From the NCBI GenBank assembly GCA_963772165.1, contig CAVYWA010000005.1, positions 1 to 64,000 of the forward strand: a stretch of DNA of 64,000 nucleotides, given 5' to 3'. The notes under the pieces were generated by a model, which searched no databases, was not told the origin of the DNA, and was given only the letters and a program-made list of their open reading frames with translations. A program made the translations under genes and the position numbers. Below, piece after piece: positions 34,896-42,111 of the stretch (position 1 is its first letter; each line of letters starts with the position of its first letter). The stretch comes from JAGVPT01 sp963772165 (GTDB lineage Bacteria > Bacteroidota > Ignavibacteria > UBA10030 > UBA8401).

Positions 34896-35023
34896 GCCTG
34901 AATTTGAATTCACGATTGTCATGCCCACGAAAGTGGGCATCCATTTTTACAGTTGAAAGAAGAATACCTGGATTCTCGCCGATGAGTCTTCGACCCGCTT
35001 TCGCGGGAATGACAAACTCAGGC
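34896..35023. repeat. P-family palindromic repeat element, copy 1
   Basis: A 128-base element. Its outer arms are GCCTGAATTTG (34896-34906) and CAAACTCAGGC (35013-35023). Inside are TTGTCATGCCCACGAAAGTG (GGCATCCA follows), and at the other end CCCGCTTTCGCGGGAATGAC. The same core recurs at 40951-41058. It is adjacent to R copy 2, and CACTACC, the R-end sequence, follows it directly. No coding capacity. Confidence 0.75.
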
Positions 35024-35202
35024 ACTACCGGGTAGAAGTGTGTTGCATTTTGCCTTTTATTCGTTGTTGCCAGCCACCTTATCAGAGAAATTACAATATG
35101 TAGAAATATTCGGTAAGGTAAATCAAGAAGGTGTCCGACAGTTCCCAAACCGTACACTACCGAGTTTTTTGATATTCTCGTCTCATTTGTTATATTTAAA
35201 AT

Positions 35203-36231
35203 ATGAGCCAAGCAGCGACAATCCTGGGTATAGAAACATCATGCGATGAAACGTCAGCTGCAATTATGCGCGATGGTGTATTGCTTTCGAACGTCGTCTC
35301 TTCGCAGTTTGTCCACGAGCAATACGGGGGAGTCGTGCCCGAGCTTGCTTCGCGCGCGCATCAGAAACTGATGATTCCCATCGTTCGTGATGCGCTCGCT
35401 AAGGCCGATGTCGTCCAGTCTGAATTGTCCGCTGTTGCGGGAGTCATCGGTCCTGGTTTGATGGGTTCGCTGCTCGTCGGTTTGAATTTTGGGAAGTCGT
35501 TTGCGTACAGTCTCGGGATTCCTTTTATCGGCGTCAATCACATGGAGGCGCACATCTATTCGAATTTTATAGAAGAACCATCCCCGTTGTTCCCGTTTGT
35601 GTGCCTGACAGTTTCCGGCGGCCATACCCAGCTGGTCGTCATGCGCGAAGACTTTCAGTATGAATTGATCGGCCAAACGCGCGATGACGCCGCGGGGGAA
35701 GCGTTTGATAAAGTAGCAAAGATGCTGGACCTTGGGTACCCCGGGGGGCCAAAAGTTGACGCCCTTGCAAAGGAGGGAAACCCCGATGCGATCGACTTTC
35801 CCCGGTCGTTTTTGGACGACGATGTGTTTGGGTTCAGTTTCAGCGGCATCAAAACTTCTGTCTTGTATTACCTGCGGGACAATCACAGCGATGAAATTTC
35901 AAAACATCAGTTAGCGGATATTTGTGCAAGCTTTCAAGCGTCGGTGGTCGAAGTGCTGGTGAGTAAAACGATAGCGGCAGCGAAGAACTATGGAGTCAAA
36001 GATATTGCGATGGCGGGGGGTGTCTCGGCCAACTCGGCTCTTCGCCGTGCGATGAGTGACGCTGCTTCTCGCGCTCATCTTCGGTTATTCGTTCCAAAGC
36101 TCGAGTACTGCACTGATAACGGCGCAATGATCGCCGCTGTCGGTTATCGGAAATTCTTGAGAAAATCATTTTCTCCGATTTCGGAGAGCGCGGTTGCCGG
36201 CTTGGAACTTGGCGCGCAATCCACCAATTGA
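35203..36231 (+). CDS. tsaD: tRNA N6-adenosine threonylcarbamoyltransferase
   Basis: A 342-residue cytosolic enzyme that transfers the threonylcarbamoyl group to adenosine 37 of tRNAs that read ANN codons. Signatures are GIETSCDETSAAI, the metal-binding VNHMEAHIYSNF (HxxxH), LTVSGGHTQLV, DDAAGEAFDKVAKMLDLGYPGGP and AGGVSANSALR. Length is standard. It begins shortly after the repeat-rich intergenic region and is followed by trpA 13 bases later by the chosen start. The partners tsaB, tsaC and tsaE are not in the window. Confidence 0.96.
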   Translation: MSQAATILGIETSCDETSAAIMRDGVLLSNVVSSQFVHEQYGGVVPELASRAHQKLMIPIVRDALAKADVVQSELSAVAGVIGPGLMGSLLVGLNFGKSFAYSLGIPFIGVNHMEAHIYSNFIEEPSPLFPFVCLTVSGGHTQLVVMREDFQYELIGQTRDDAAGEAFDKVAKMLDLGYPGGPKVDALAKEGNPDAIDFPRSFLDDDVFGFSFSGIKTSVLYYLRDNHSDEISKHQLADICASFQASVVEVLVSKTIAAAKNYGVKDIAMAGGVSANSALRRAMSDAASRAHLRLFVPKLEYCTDNGAMIAAVGYRKFLRKSFSPISESAVAGLELGAQSTN

Positions 36232-36244
36232 AGCTGATGTCACT

Positions 36245-37039
36245 GTGAACCGAATTCGTACCGTTTTCCAGCAGCTGCAATCAAAAAAAAGAAAAGCACT
36301 TATTCCGTATATCACGCCGGAGTTTCCGATAAAAGGAACAACTGTTCCTCTTATTCTGGGGCTGGAGAAGGTCGGCGCGAGCCTCATCGAAGTGGGCATT
36401 CCGTTTTCGGACCCTATCGCAGATGGAGTCACGATTCAGCATTCATCCCACATTGCGATTCAAAACGGCGCAACGATCAAGAAAGTCCTGGAATCGGTGA
36501 AGGATGCGCGCGTGAAATCGGGCATCCCTATCGTCTTGATGGGGTATGTGAATCCGATCCTTCGGTATGGGATGGAGAGATTCCTTGCCGACGCGAACAC
36601 ATGCGGAGTGGATGGAGTGATCGTTCCAGACTTGTTGCCCGAAGAAAGCGAAGAATGGCGCGCTCTTTCGTCGAGCCACGGCGTGAGTAATATTTTCTTG
36701 ATCGCCCCAACGACCCCGGAAAAACGGATGCAGGATCTCGATTCTCTTTCGACTGATTTTTCGTACTGTGTTTCGGTCACCGGTGTGACCGGCGCTCGCT
36801 CAAGTTTTGGAGATCCACAGGCGCTTGAAAGTTTCCTGAACCGTGTGAAAGAGAACACGGTCAAACCATTCGTTGTCGGCTTTGGCATTTCGAAACGGGA
36901 ACAGGTGGCGGCGATGTGCCGTTATGCCGACGGCGTGGTGGTAGGATCCGCTTTGCTTCGCGGCATCGAGGATGGGAAAAGCGTCGATGAGGTTGTGACA
37001 TCGGCAGGTGCATTTCTTTCATCGCTGCAAGAAGGATAG
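36245..37039 (+). CDS. trpA: Tryptophan synthase alpha chain
   Basis: A 264-residue enzyme that cleaves indole-3-glycerol phosphate to indole and glyceraldehyde 3-phosphate. I chose the GTG at 36245 (VNRIRTVFQQL), since an earlier TTG overlaps tsaD. Catalytic Glu and Asp are in LIEVGIPFSDPIADGVTIQ, given as a region near residue 45-60. GVDGVIVPDLLPEES, YCVSVTGVTGARSSF and FGISKREQV (phosphate site) follow. No trpB or other trp genes are near; chorismate mutase comes next, so the locus combines aromatic pathway genes with others. Confidence 0.94.
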   Translation: MNRIRTVFQQLQSKKRKALIPYITPEFPIKGTTVPLILGLEKVGASLIEVGIPFSDPIADGVTIQHSSHIAIQNGATIKKVLESVKDARVKSGIPIVLMGYVNPILRYGMERFLADANTCGVDGVIVPDLLPEESEEWRALSSSHGVSNIFLIAPTTPEKRMQDLDSLSTDFSYCVSVTGVTGARSSFGDPQALESFLNRVKENTVKPFVVGFGISKREQVAAMCRYADGVVVGSALLRGIEDGKSVDEVVTSAGAFLSSLQEG

Positions 37040-37093
37040 TCAGGCCGTTGCTGCTCCCTGAAATATTTGACCACAATCATATCGGGACGACTG

Positions 37094-37390
37094 ATGGGTT
37101 CAATAGATGAGTGGCGGATCAAAATTGATGATGTCGACAGGAAACTGGTCGACCTGCTCAACGAGCGTGCGCGGTATGCAGACGAAATTGGAAAAATAAA
37201 AGAACTGCTGGGATTAGAAGCATATTCACCGCGGCGGGAACACGAGGTGTTGGAGAATGTGCTCGGCGCAAACAACGGACCGTTATCCAATGCTGCACTT
37301 CGTCGCTTGTTTGAACGTATCATCGACGAATCCCGGAAACTTGAACGTGAGGCAATGATTGAACGTAAAAAGCCTTCTTCACAAAAGTAG
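37094..37390 (+). CDS. Chorismate mutase (AroQ class)
   Basis: A 98-residue all-helical AroQ-type enzyme that converts chorismate to prephenate, the branch to phenylalanine and tyrosine. I chose the ATG at 37094 with ATCGGGA upstream; an in-frame TTG lies at 37067. The first helix reads RIKIDDVDRKLVDLLNERARYADEIGKIK with the active Arg and Lys, and RREHEVL follows, then a third helix RRLFERIIDESRKLE. It is monofunctional, with no fused aldolase or dehydratase. mltG overlaps its 3' end by about 32 bases. Confidence 0.9.
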   Translation: MGSIDEWRIKIDDVDRKLVDLLNERARYADEIGKIKELLGLEAYSPRREHEVLENVLGANNGPLSNAALRRLFERIIDESRKLEREAMIERKKPSSQK

Positions 37391-38405
37391 CGGTTCTTCA
37401 TTCGGTATTTTCCCTGCGGCAGGAACGGTTGCAATCCTCCCGATCCTTTTGGCGCTCTATTTTTTGTTGTGGGAACCCAATTCCTTCGATGCGTCTCCGA
37501 AGATTGTGACTATCAGCAGAGGTGAAGGGTTTTCTCAGGCTGTCGATGCATTCTCGTCCGCAGGACTTCTCTTCCACCCGACCTTTTTTAAGATCAGCGG
37601 CAAGATTTTCGGCTATGGGGGGAAAATCAAAATCGGGAAATACAGTTTCCAAAGCGGCGTATCGAACCGGGAAATTCTTTATGCCATCAGCACCGGGACA
37701 TCGACTGCAAACCCTTCGGTCACAATTTACGAAGGCTTGCGCGGAACGCAGATTGCTAAAATTCTGAAACGGGAGGTGGGGATTGATTCTGTAAAATTGG
37801 CCCAGCAGCTCAGCGACACCGCGCTGATTCAACTGCAGCACCATGGGGCTTCTTCATTGGAAGGCTTCCTGTTGCCGGACACGTATGAATTCTATTGGCA
37901 GGTCGATGAAAGGGAAATTGTGCGCGACATGCTCGCAGAATTTCGGAAATTTTTTTCCGATAGCTTGCAGCAGCAAGCCCGGAAAATGAAAATGACCATC
38001 GACCAGGTGTTGACGATGGCCTCCATTGTTGAAGGAGAGACAGTTCTTGACCGAGAGCGTCCGGTTATTGCGGGACTATACTACAACCGCCTCCGCCGCG
38101 GGATGAAACTCGAGGCCGACCCGACAATCCAGTACATCATCCCCGATGGGCCGCGCAGACTACTCTACGATGACCTTAAGATCGATTCTCCGTACAACAC
38201 GTACAAAAACTATGGACTCCCTCCCGGTCCGATCAACAATCCCGGAAGAAAATCCATTCTTGCCGCATTATATCCCGCCAAACATAATTACCTGTACTTC
38301 GTCGCCGACGGATTAGGAGGCCATCGGTTCGCGCGGACTTTTGACGAACATTTAAAGAATGTGCGGGCCTATCGACGGGCACACGCATTGGCTAACGCAC
38401 ACTAA
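37359..38405 (+). CDS. mltG: Endolytic murein transglycosylase MltG
   Basis: A 348-residue inner-membrane protein that cuts nascent glycan strands. It starts at a TTG inside the end of the chorismate mutase gene. One transmembrane segment is near residues 21-40. The LysM-like domain follows, then the YceG domain with LEGFLLPDTYEF, the catalytic Glu in MASIVEGET, LEADPTIQYI, YNTYKNYGLPPGPINNPG and YLYFVADGLGGHRFARTFDEH. All are family signatures. Length is normal. It ends the tsaD-trpA-aroQ run. Confidence 0.94.
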   Translation: MNVKSLLHKSSGSSFGIFPAAGTVAILPILLALYFLLWEPNSFDASPKIVTISRGEGFSQAVDAFSSAGLLFHPTFFKISGKIFGYGGKIKIGKYSFQSGVSNREILYAISTGTSTANPSVTIYEGLRGTQIAKILKREVGIDSVKLAQQLSDTALIQLQHHGASSLEGFLLPDTYEFYWQVDEREIVRDMLAEFRKFFSDSLQQQARKMKMTIDQVLTMASIVEGETVLDRERPVIAGLYYNRLRRGMKLEADPTIQYIIPDGPRRLLYDDLKIDSPYNTYKNYGLPPGPINNPGRKSILAALYPAKHNYLYFVADGLGGHRFARTFDEHLKNVRAYRRAHALANAH

Positions 38406-38505
38406 GCGGCTGTCCCTTCTTCGCCTCATTCATTCCGATAAGTGAAGTATGAATCCAGCCGGGCGTTGGTGTCACTCATCAAATCGCACCCTACTATTAA
38501 TTCAG

Positions 38506-38534
38506 TTGACTTTCGGCGGCTAATTTTATATAAT
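38506..38534 (+). promoter_or_regulatory. Near-perfect sigma-70 promoter in front of sppA
   Basis: TTGACT at 38506-38511 and TATAAT at 38529-38534 are separated by exactly 17 bases. Transcription would start near 38541, about 38 bases before the sppA start codon. The spacing and boxes are those of a classic proteobacterial-type promoter. Confidence 0.7.
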
Positions 38535-38578
38535 TGTATACGATTCAATGACTTAGACACTTTTCTCGGTTCCACACT

Positions 38579-39481
38579 ATGACCAAAACAACGAAGTGGG
38601 TGCTTGCAGGAATCGGAACAGTGTTCGTTCTCTTCGTCTTGTTTTGGGGGGCAATCCTTTTTTTCATTTTTCAGGGAGACAATGATGATGAATACTCATC
38701 CGGTACGGGCGGGACTCTCGCTGTTGTCGAGCTGAAAGATGAAATCCTCTCTTCTGAAAATATTGTCCGGCAGATCAAGAAATATCGTGAAAGCCCCTCG
38801 GTAAAAGGTATCGTGTTGCGCATTGAATCTCCCGGCGGAGGTGTCTCAGCCAGCCAGGAAATTTATGAGGAGGTCAAAAAGACGCGTGACGGCGGCAAAC
38901 CTGTTGTTGTTTCGATGGGCTCTGTTGCCGCCAGCGGAGGGTATTACGTCTCCTGCGGCGCGACAAAAATTGTCGCAAACCCCGGGACGGTAACGGGGAG
39001 CATCGGCGTTATTTCGCAGTTTATGAATTTCAATCAATTGATGGGCAAAGTCGGTGTTGGCACGACGACGGTAAAAAGCGGCAAGTTTAAAGATACGGGG
39101 AGTCCGTACCGGGAAATGACGGAAGAAGAAAAAAAATATTTTCAAGAAACGATTGACGATGTCTATCAGCAATTCTTGAGTGTAGTAGAAACGGAAAGAA
39201 AGCTTTCTCACGACGCTGCAAAAAAGCTTGCCGACGGGAGAATTTTCACGGGAAAAAAGGCATACGAAGTCGGCCTTGTTGATACGCTGGGCACGTACGA
39301 AGATGCCATTGCCCTGGCCGCGCATCTTGCAAAAATCTCCGGCACTCCAAAGCTCGTGAAAGAAAGAAAAAAAGAGCGTCTGTCGGATATCTTATTCGGC
39401 AGCCTCAAAGAAGAAATTGTCGGCTTAAAGCAAGACTTCTTGAGCCAGCCGATGCTGCAATATAAACTCACACAACCGTAA
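38579..39481 (+). CDS. sppA: Signal peptide peptidase SppA (short form)
   Basis: A 300-residue inner-membrane serine protease of family S49 that degrades cleaved signal peptides. One transmembrane segment is near residues 8-33. The catalytic Ser is in GSVAASGGYYVSCGA, and the catalytic Lys is in the following TTTVKSGKFKDTGSPYR region. RIESPGGGVSASQEIYEEV is the conserved strand-turn. The single-domain length fits the B. subtilis type. A strong promoter lies upstream, and an HU gene follows 18 bases after the stop, so the two may share a transcript. Confidence 0.94.
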   Translation: MTKTTKWVLAGIGTVFVLFVLFWGAILFFIFQGDNDDEYSSGTGGTLAVVELKDEILSSENIVRQIKKYRESPSVKGIVLRIESPGGGVSASQEIYEEVKKTRDGGKPVVVSMGSVAASGGYYVSCGATKIVANPGTVTGSIGVISQFMNFNQLMGKVGVGTTTVKSGKFKDTGSPYREMTEEEKKYFQETIDDVYQQFLSVVETERKLSHDAAKKLADGRIFTGKKAYEVGLVDTLGTYEDAIALAAHLAKISGTPKLVKERKKERLSDILFGSLKEEIVGLKQDFLSQPMLQYKLTQP

Positions 39482-39499
39482 CAACACAGGAGAACGCAC

Positions 39500-39796
39500 T
39501 TGACCAAAGCAGATATTGTGGACGTCATTGCTTCGGGCACAGGCTTGACGAAGGTTGAAACTGAAGCGGTCGTCGATGGATTTATCCAAACCGTGATCGC
39601 TTCGTTGCGTGACGGCAAAAATATTGAAATACGAGGCTTCGGCAGTTTTAAAGTGAAAAAACGGAAGGGAAGGGTTGCGCGCAATCCGCGTACCGGCGAG
39701 CAAGTTCAGGTTGATGAACACTATGTTCCGATTTTTAAAGTTTCAAAAGATCTGAAAGCTATCGTGAACGAAAATCTTAAGAAGACCCTCGGGTAA
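39500..39796 (+). CDS. HU family DNA-binding protein
   Basis: A 98-residue nucleoid protein. It starts at a TTG with AGGAG upstream. Conserved features are MTKADIVDVIA at the N terminus, GKNIEIRGFGSFKVKKRKGRVARNPRTGE (the DNA-binding arm, with the intercalating Pro in RNPRTG), and the C-terminal helix. The length and the FGSFKV loop match HU and IHF-like proteins. It bends DNA and shapes the chromosome. Confidence 0.96.
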   Translation: MTKADIVDVIASGTGLTKVETEAVVDGFIQTVIASLRDGKNIEIRGFGSFKVKKRKGRVARNPRTGEQVQVDEHYVPIFKVSKDLKAIVNENLKKTLG

Positions 39797-39817
39797 GTTT
39801 TTTGGAAAGAAGAAATC

Positions 39818-40693
39818 GTGGCTGTAAGACCATCCATTGTATGCGGTAATTGCGGTTCGGCGTTGGCTCCCGGCGATAAATTTTGCGCCAAATGCGGGAC
39901 AGCGGTATTGTGGGACGACGACGTACCGATCGTAAAAAAGCAAGCCGCCGCGTCGACTATTGTTTGCCCATCCTGCGGAATTCCCAATGCATCAGAAAAT
40001 GAAATTTGCAGCGGTTGCGGGTCGCTGTTAACCGCCGCGCCGGCAGCAATCCAGACGAAAGCATCAACCAAGAAAAAAGGGGAATCCTCCGACCGGCAGC
40101 CGGAGAAAAAGGGTCAAACGGGGAAGAAGATCGAGTCGTGGAAGGTTTTGTCGATCGCAGGAGGAGTCGTTGTTCTTGTTCTTGTGGGTATCGGAGTTTT
40201 CCGCAATCCGCCCAAAGAGGTTTCGACGGAAAACCAGGCTGTCGACAACAACGCGGGACCTGCTGTAAGTCCGACGCTCATGAGCGATATCGAAGCGTTC
40301 CAGAAGGCTGCGGACGCAGACCCGAACGACGCCGGCGCGTTACTTCGTTTGGCGAACGCCCTTCACGACGCAAAATTTATGCCGCGCGCTATAGAGACGT
40401 ACAAAAAATATCTGCATCTCAAGCCCGCAGACGCAGACGCCCGGGTTGATATGGGAATTTGTTATTATGAAAGCGGCGATTCTCCAACGGCACTCAAAGA
40501 AATGCAGACAGCATTGACCTACGACCCGAAGCATCAAATGGCGCTGTTCAACCTCGGGATTGTGACTCTTAATCAAGGTAATCTTGCTCTGTCGAACGAG
40601 TGGTTTAAAAAAGCAGTCGCTGTCAATCCGAATACTCAAGTTGGACAGCGTGCGCAGCAAATACTCACTCAACATTCAACCATTCAACAATAA
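39818..40693 (+). CDS. Zinc-ribbon/TM/TPR protein of unknown function
   Basis: A 291-residue protein starting at a GTG. Two zinc ribbons are at the N terminus: CGNCGSALAPGDKFCAKCG (about residues 9-27) and CPSCGIPNASENEICSGCG (about 50-68). A charged linker leads to one transmembrane segment (about residues 112-130). Outside are three tetratricopeptide repeats, with DPNDAGALLRLANALHDAKF, DADARVDMGICYYESGDSPTAL and ALFNLGIVTLNQGNLALSNEWF. It is probably a membrane-anchored scaffold. I do not know its partner. Confidence 0.8.
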   Translation: MAVRPSIVCGNCGSALAPGDKFCAKCGTAVLWDDDVPIVKKQAAASTIVCPSCGIPNASENEICSGCGSLLTAAPAAIQTKASTKKKGESSDRQPEKKGQTGKKIESWKVLSIAGGVVVLVLVGIGVFRNPPKEVSTENQAVDNNAGPAVSPTLMSDIEAFQKAADADPNDAGALLRLANALHDAKFMPRAIETYKKYLHLKPADADARVDMGICYYESGDSPTALKEMQTALTYDPKHQMALFNLGIVTLNQGNLALSNEWFKKAVAVNPNTQVGQRAQQILTQHSTIQQ

Positions 40694-40713
40694 CTCTTAA
40701 GGAGGGCATTCCG

Positions 40714-40809
40714 ATGCCTAGCGGAAAAAAACGCAAACGCCATAAGATGGCGACGCACAAAAGAAAAAAACGTCTGCGAAAGATGCGTCACAAGAAGAAA
40801 ATTCGATAA
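40714..40809 (+). CDS. AURKAIP1/COX24-type basic 31-residue protein (ribosome associated)
   Basis: A 31-codon gene that is too short for usual gene finders. The product begins MPSGKKRKRHKMATHKRKK and has 19 Lys/Arg residues in total. The ATG has a strong AAGGAGG upstream and a strong terminator follows directly after the stop. The sequence matches the AURKAIP1/COX24 domain family, which in mitochondria belongs to the small ribosomal subunit. Bacteroidota genomes carry such very short homologs. A role at the ribosome is inferred from the family. Confidence 0.85.
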   Translation: MPSGKKRKRHKMATHKRKKRLRKMRHKKKIR

Positions 40810-40815
40810 ACCGAA

Positions 40816-40853
40816 GAACTGCTCACATGGCTGTTATGTGAGCGGTTCTTTTT
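40816..40853 (+). terminator. Rho-independent terminator after the COX24-type gene
   Basis: GAACTGCTCACAT (40816-40828) pairs with ATGTGAGCGGTTC (40836-40848), a 13-bp stem with one wobble, around GGCTGTT, followed by TTTTT. It is one of the strongest terminators in the window. Confidence 0.9.
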
Positions 40854-40950
40854 ATTCTCTCCTCGTTGAAGTTCCCGCCCCGCATTTTCGCCCGGGCACA
40901 TGATCAATGAGGATCTCTTGCAGGAGTGGAACGCGGCAGATTCCGATGCT

Positions 40951-41058
40951 GGCTCAATTTAAGAAAAAATATGTCATGCCCACGAAAGTGGGCATCCATT
41001 GTAAACTAAAAAACACAATACTTGGATTCCCGCTTTTGCGGGAATGACAAATTGAGGC
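40951..41058. repeat. P-family palindromic repeat element, copy 2
   Basis: A 108-base element. Outer arms are GGCTCAATTT (40951-40960) and AAATTGAGGC (41049-41058). The core holds TGTCATGCCCACGAAAGTGG (then GCATCCATTGTA), and CTTGGATTCCCGCTTTTGCG (then GGAATGACAA). It matches the copy at 34896-35023 in orientation and core, with a shorter centre. It lies in the gap before the YtxH gene. Confidence 0.8.
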
Positions 41059-41152
41059 AGCAGGCAGATTCCCGCCGCTTGATTTTTCTGAAAAAAAACG
41101 TTACTCTATTTCATAAGACAATTTGAACGATAGCTTTTCACTGGAGGTTTCA

Positions 41153-41545
41153 ATGTCTGCAGAAGAAGAAAATGGTATGAGGAAGGGATTACTTTTCGGC
41201 TTTTTAGCCGGAGGGGTCGTGGGAGCGCTGGTCGCATTGCTCTATGCTCCGAAGCCGGGGAAAGAATTGCGCGCCGATATCAAAAACAAGGCCGGAGAGA
41301 TCATCGATGATGCCGAGGGATACATTACCGTTGCCAAATCCAAAGCGGTCGATATCATCAACGAAGGGAAAAAACGCTCGGAAAATTTGATTACGGAAGC
41401 GAAGAAACGGGCGGAAACTCTTCTTGGCGATGCTGAAAAGATTCTCACGGATGCCAAGGAAAGAGTAAGTACAGAAGAGACAAAGATCAAAAGCGCTGTG
41501 CGTGCTGGGGCAGAAGCATACCGGGGCGAAAAGAACAAGTCGTAG
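41153..41545 (+). CDS. YtxH domain-containing protein
   Basis: A 130-residue protein. I chose the ATG at 41153 with GGAGG upstream. The N-terminal glycine-rich transmembrane segment GLLFGFLAGGVVGALVALLYAPKPGKELRADIK is the YtxH/gas-vesicle-GvpP-like family signature. The remaining part is a long charged helical coil. YtxH proteins are stress-linked membrane-proximal proteins of unknown mechanism. The next gene encodes a DUF948 protein, a common pairing. Confidence 0.88.
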   Translation: MSAEEENGMRKGLLFGFLAGGVVGALVALLYAPKPGKELRADIKNKAGEIIDDAEGYITVAKSKAVDIINEGKKRSENLITEAKKRAETLLGDAEKILTDAKERVSTEETKIKSAVRAGAEAYRGEKNKS

Positions 41546-41579
41546 TGACTATCCTGTACTTCAATAAGCGGAGATCCCC

Positions 41580-41966
41580 GTGAACACTCTCTTGATGGTG
41601 GCTCAAATTATCCTGGTTTTGTCATTGACCGCTTTAGCGGTATACCTTGTTGTTGTGCTGACAAAGGTAAAGTCCATGCTTGGCCAAATTGAGAACGATG
41701 TCAAAGAAGTCAGCGTAAGGGTGATCCCGGTGCTGGAGAATATGGAAGTGATTACTTCGAAACTTCGGTCCATCACGGCGAACGTTGACGACCAGATGTC
41801 GATCGTACGAAGTTCCGTCCAATCGCTAAAAGAAATCGCCGACAATGTTCTGGAATTTGAGCGCCAGGTACAGGAACGTGTGGAAGCGCCTGTCCTGGAA
41901 GTCGCGGGCATCCTTGGGTCAGTCGTTCGAGGTGTTGCCGCATTTATCAATCGCCTGCGAGGATAG
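41580..41966 (+). CDS. DUF948 family membrane-anchored coiled-coil protein
   Basis: A 128-residue protein starting at a GTG. One N-terminal transmembrane segment (about residues 5-25, ILVLSLTALAVYLVVVL) is followed by a long amphipathic helix with regular heptads of hydrophobic residues (MLGQIENDVKEVSVRVIPVLENMEVI and similar), and a short amphipathic end. DUF948 proteins are often coded with YtxH genes, as here. Function is unknown. Confidence 0.85.
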   Translation: MNTLLMVAQIILVLSLTALAVYLVVVLTKVKSMLGQIENDVKEVSVRVIPVLENMEVITSKLRSITANVDDQMSIVRSSVQSLKEIADNVLEFERQVQERVEAPVLEVAGILGSVVRGVAAFINRLRG

Positions 41967-42111
41967 TTCACCTTTCTTCACACTGTGAGGTCTCTTTCTC
42001 ACACTGCCTTCTTGTTTTTCATCCGCGGAGAATTATTTCCGCTCACTGCAGTACCTCGTTGGATGATACATCTCGTACACGCTTACTCGGAAAAAAATTA
42101 AGGAGTCTATA

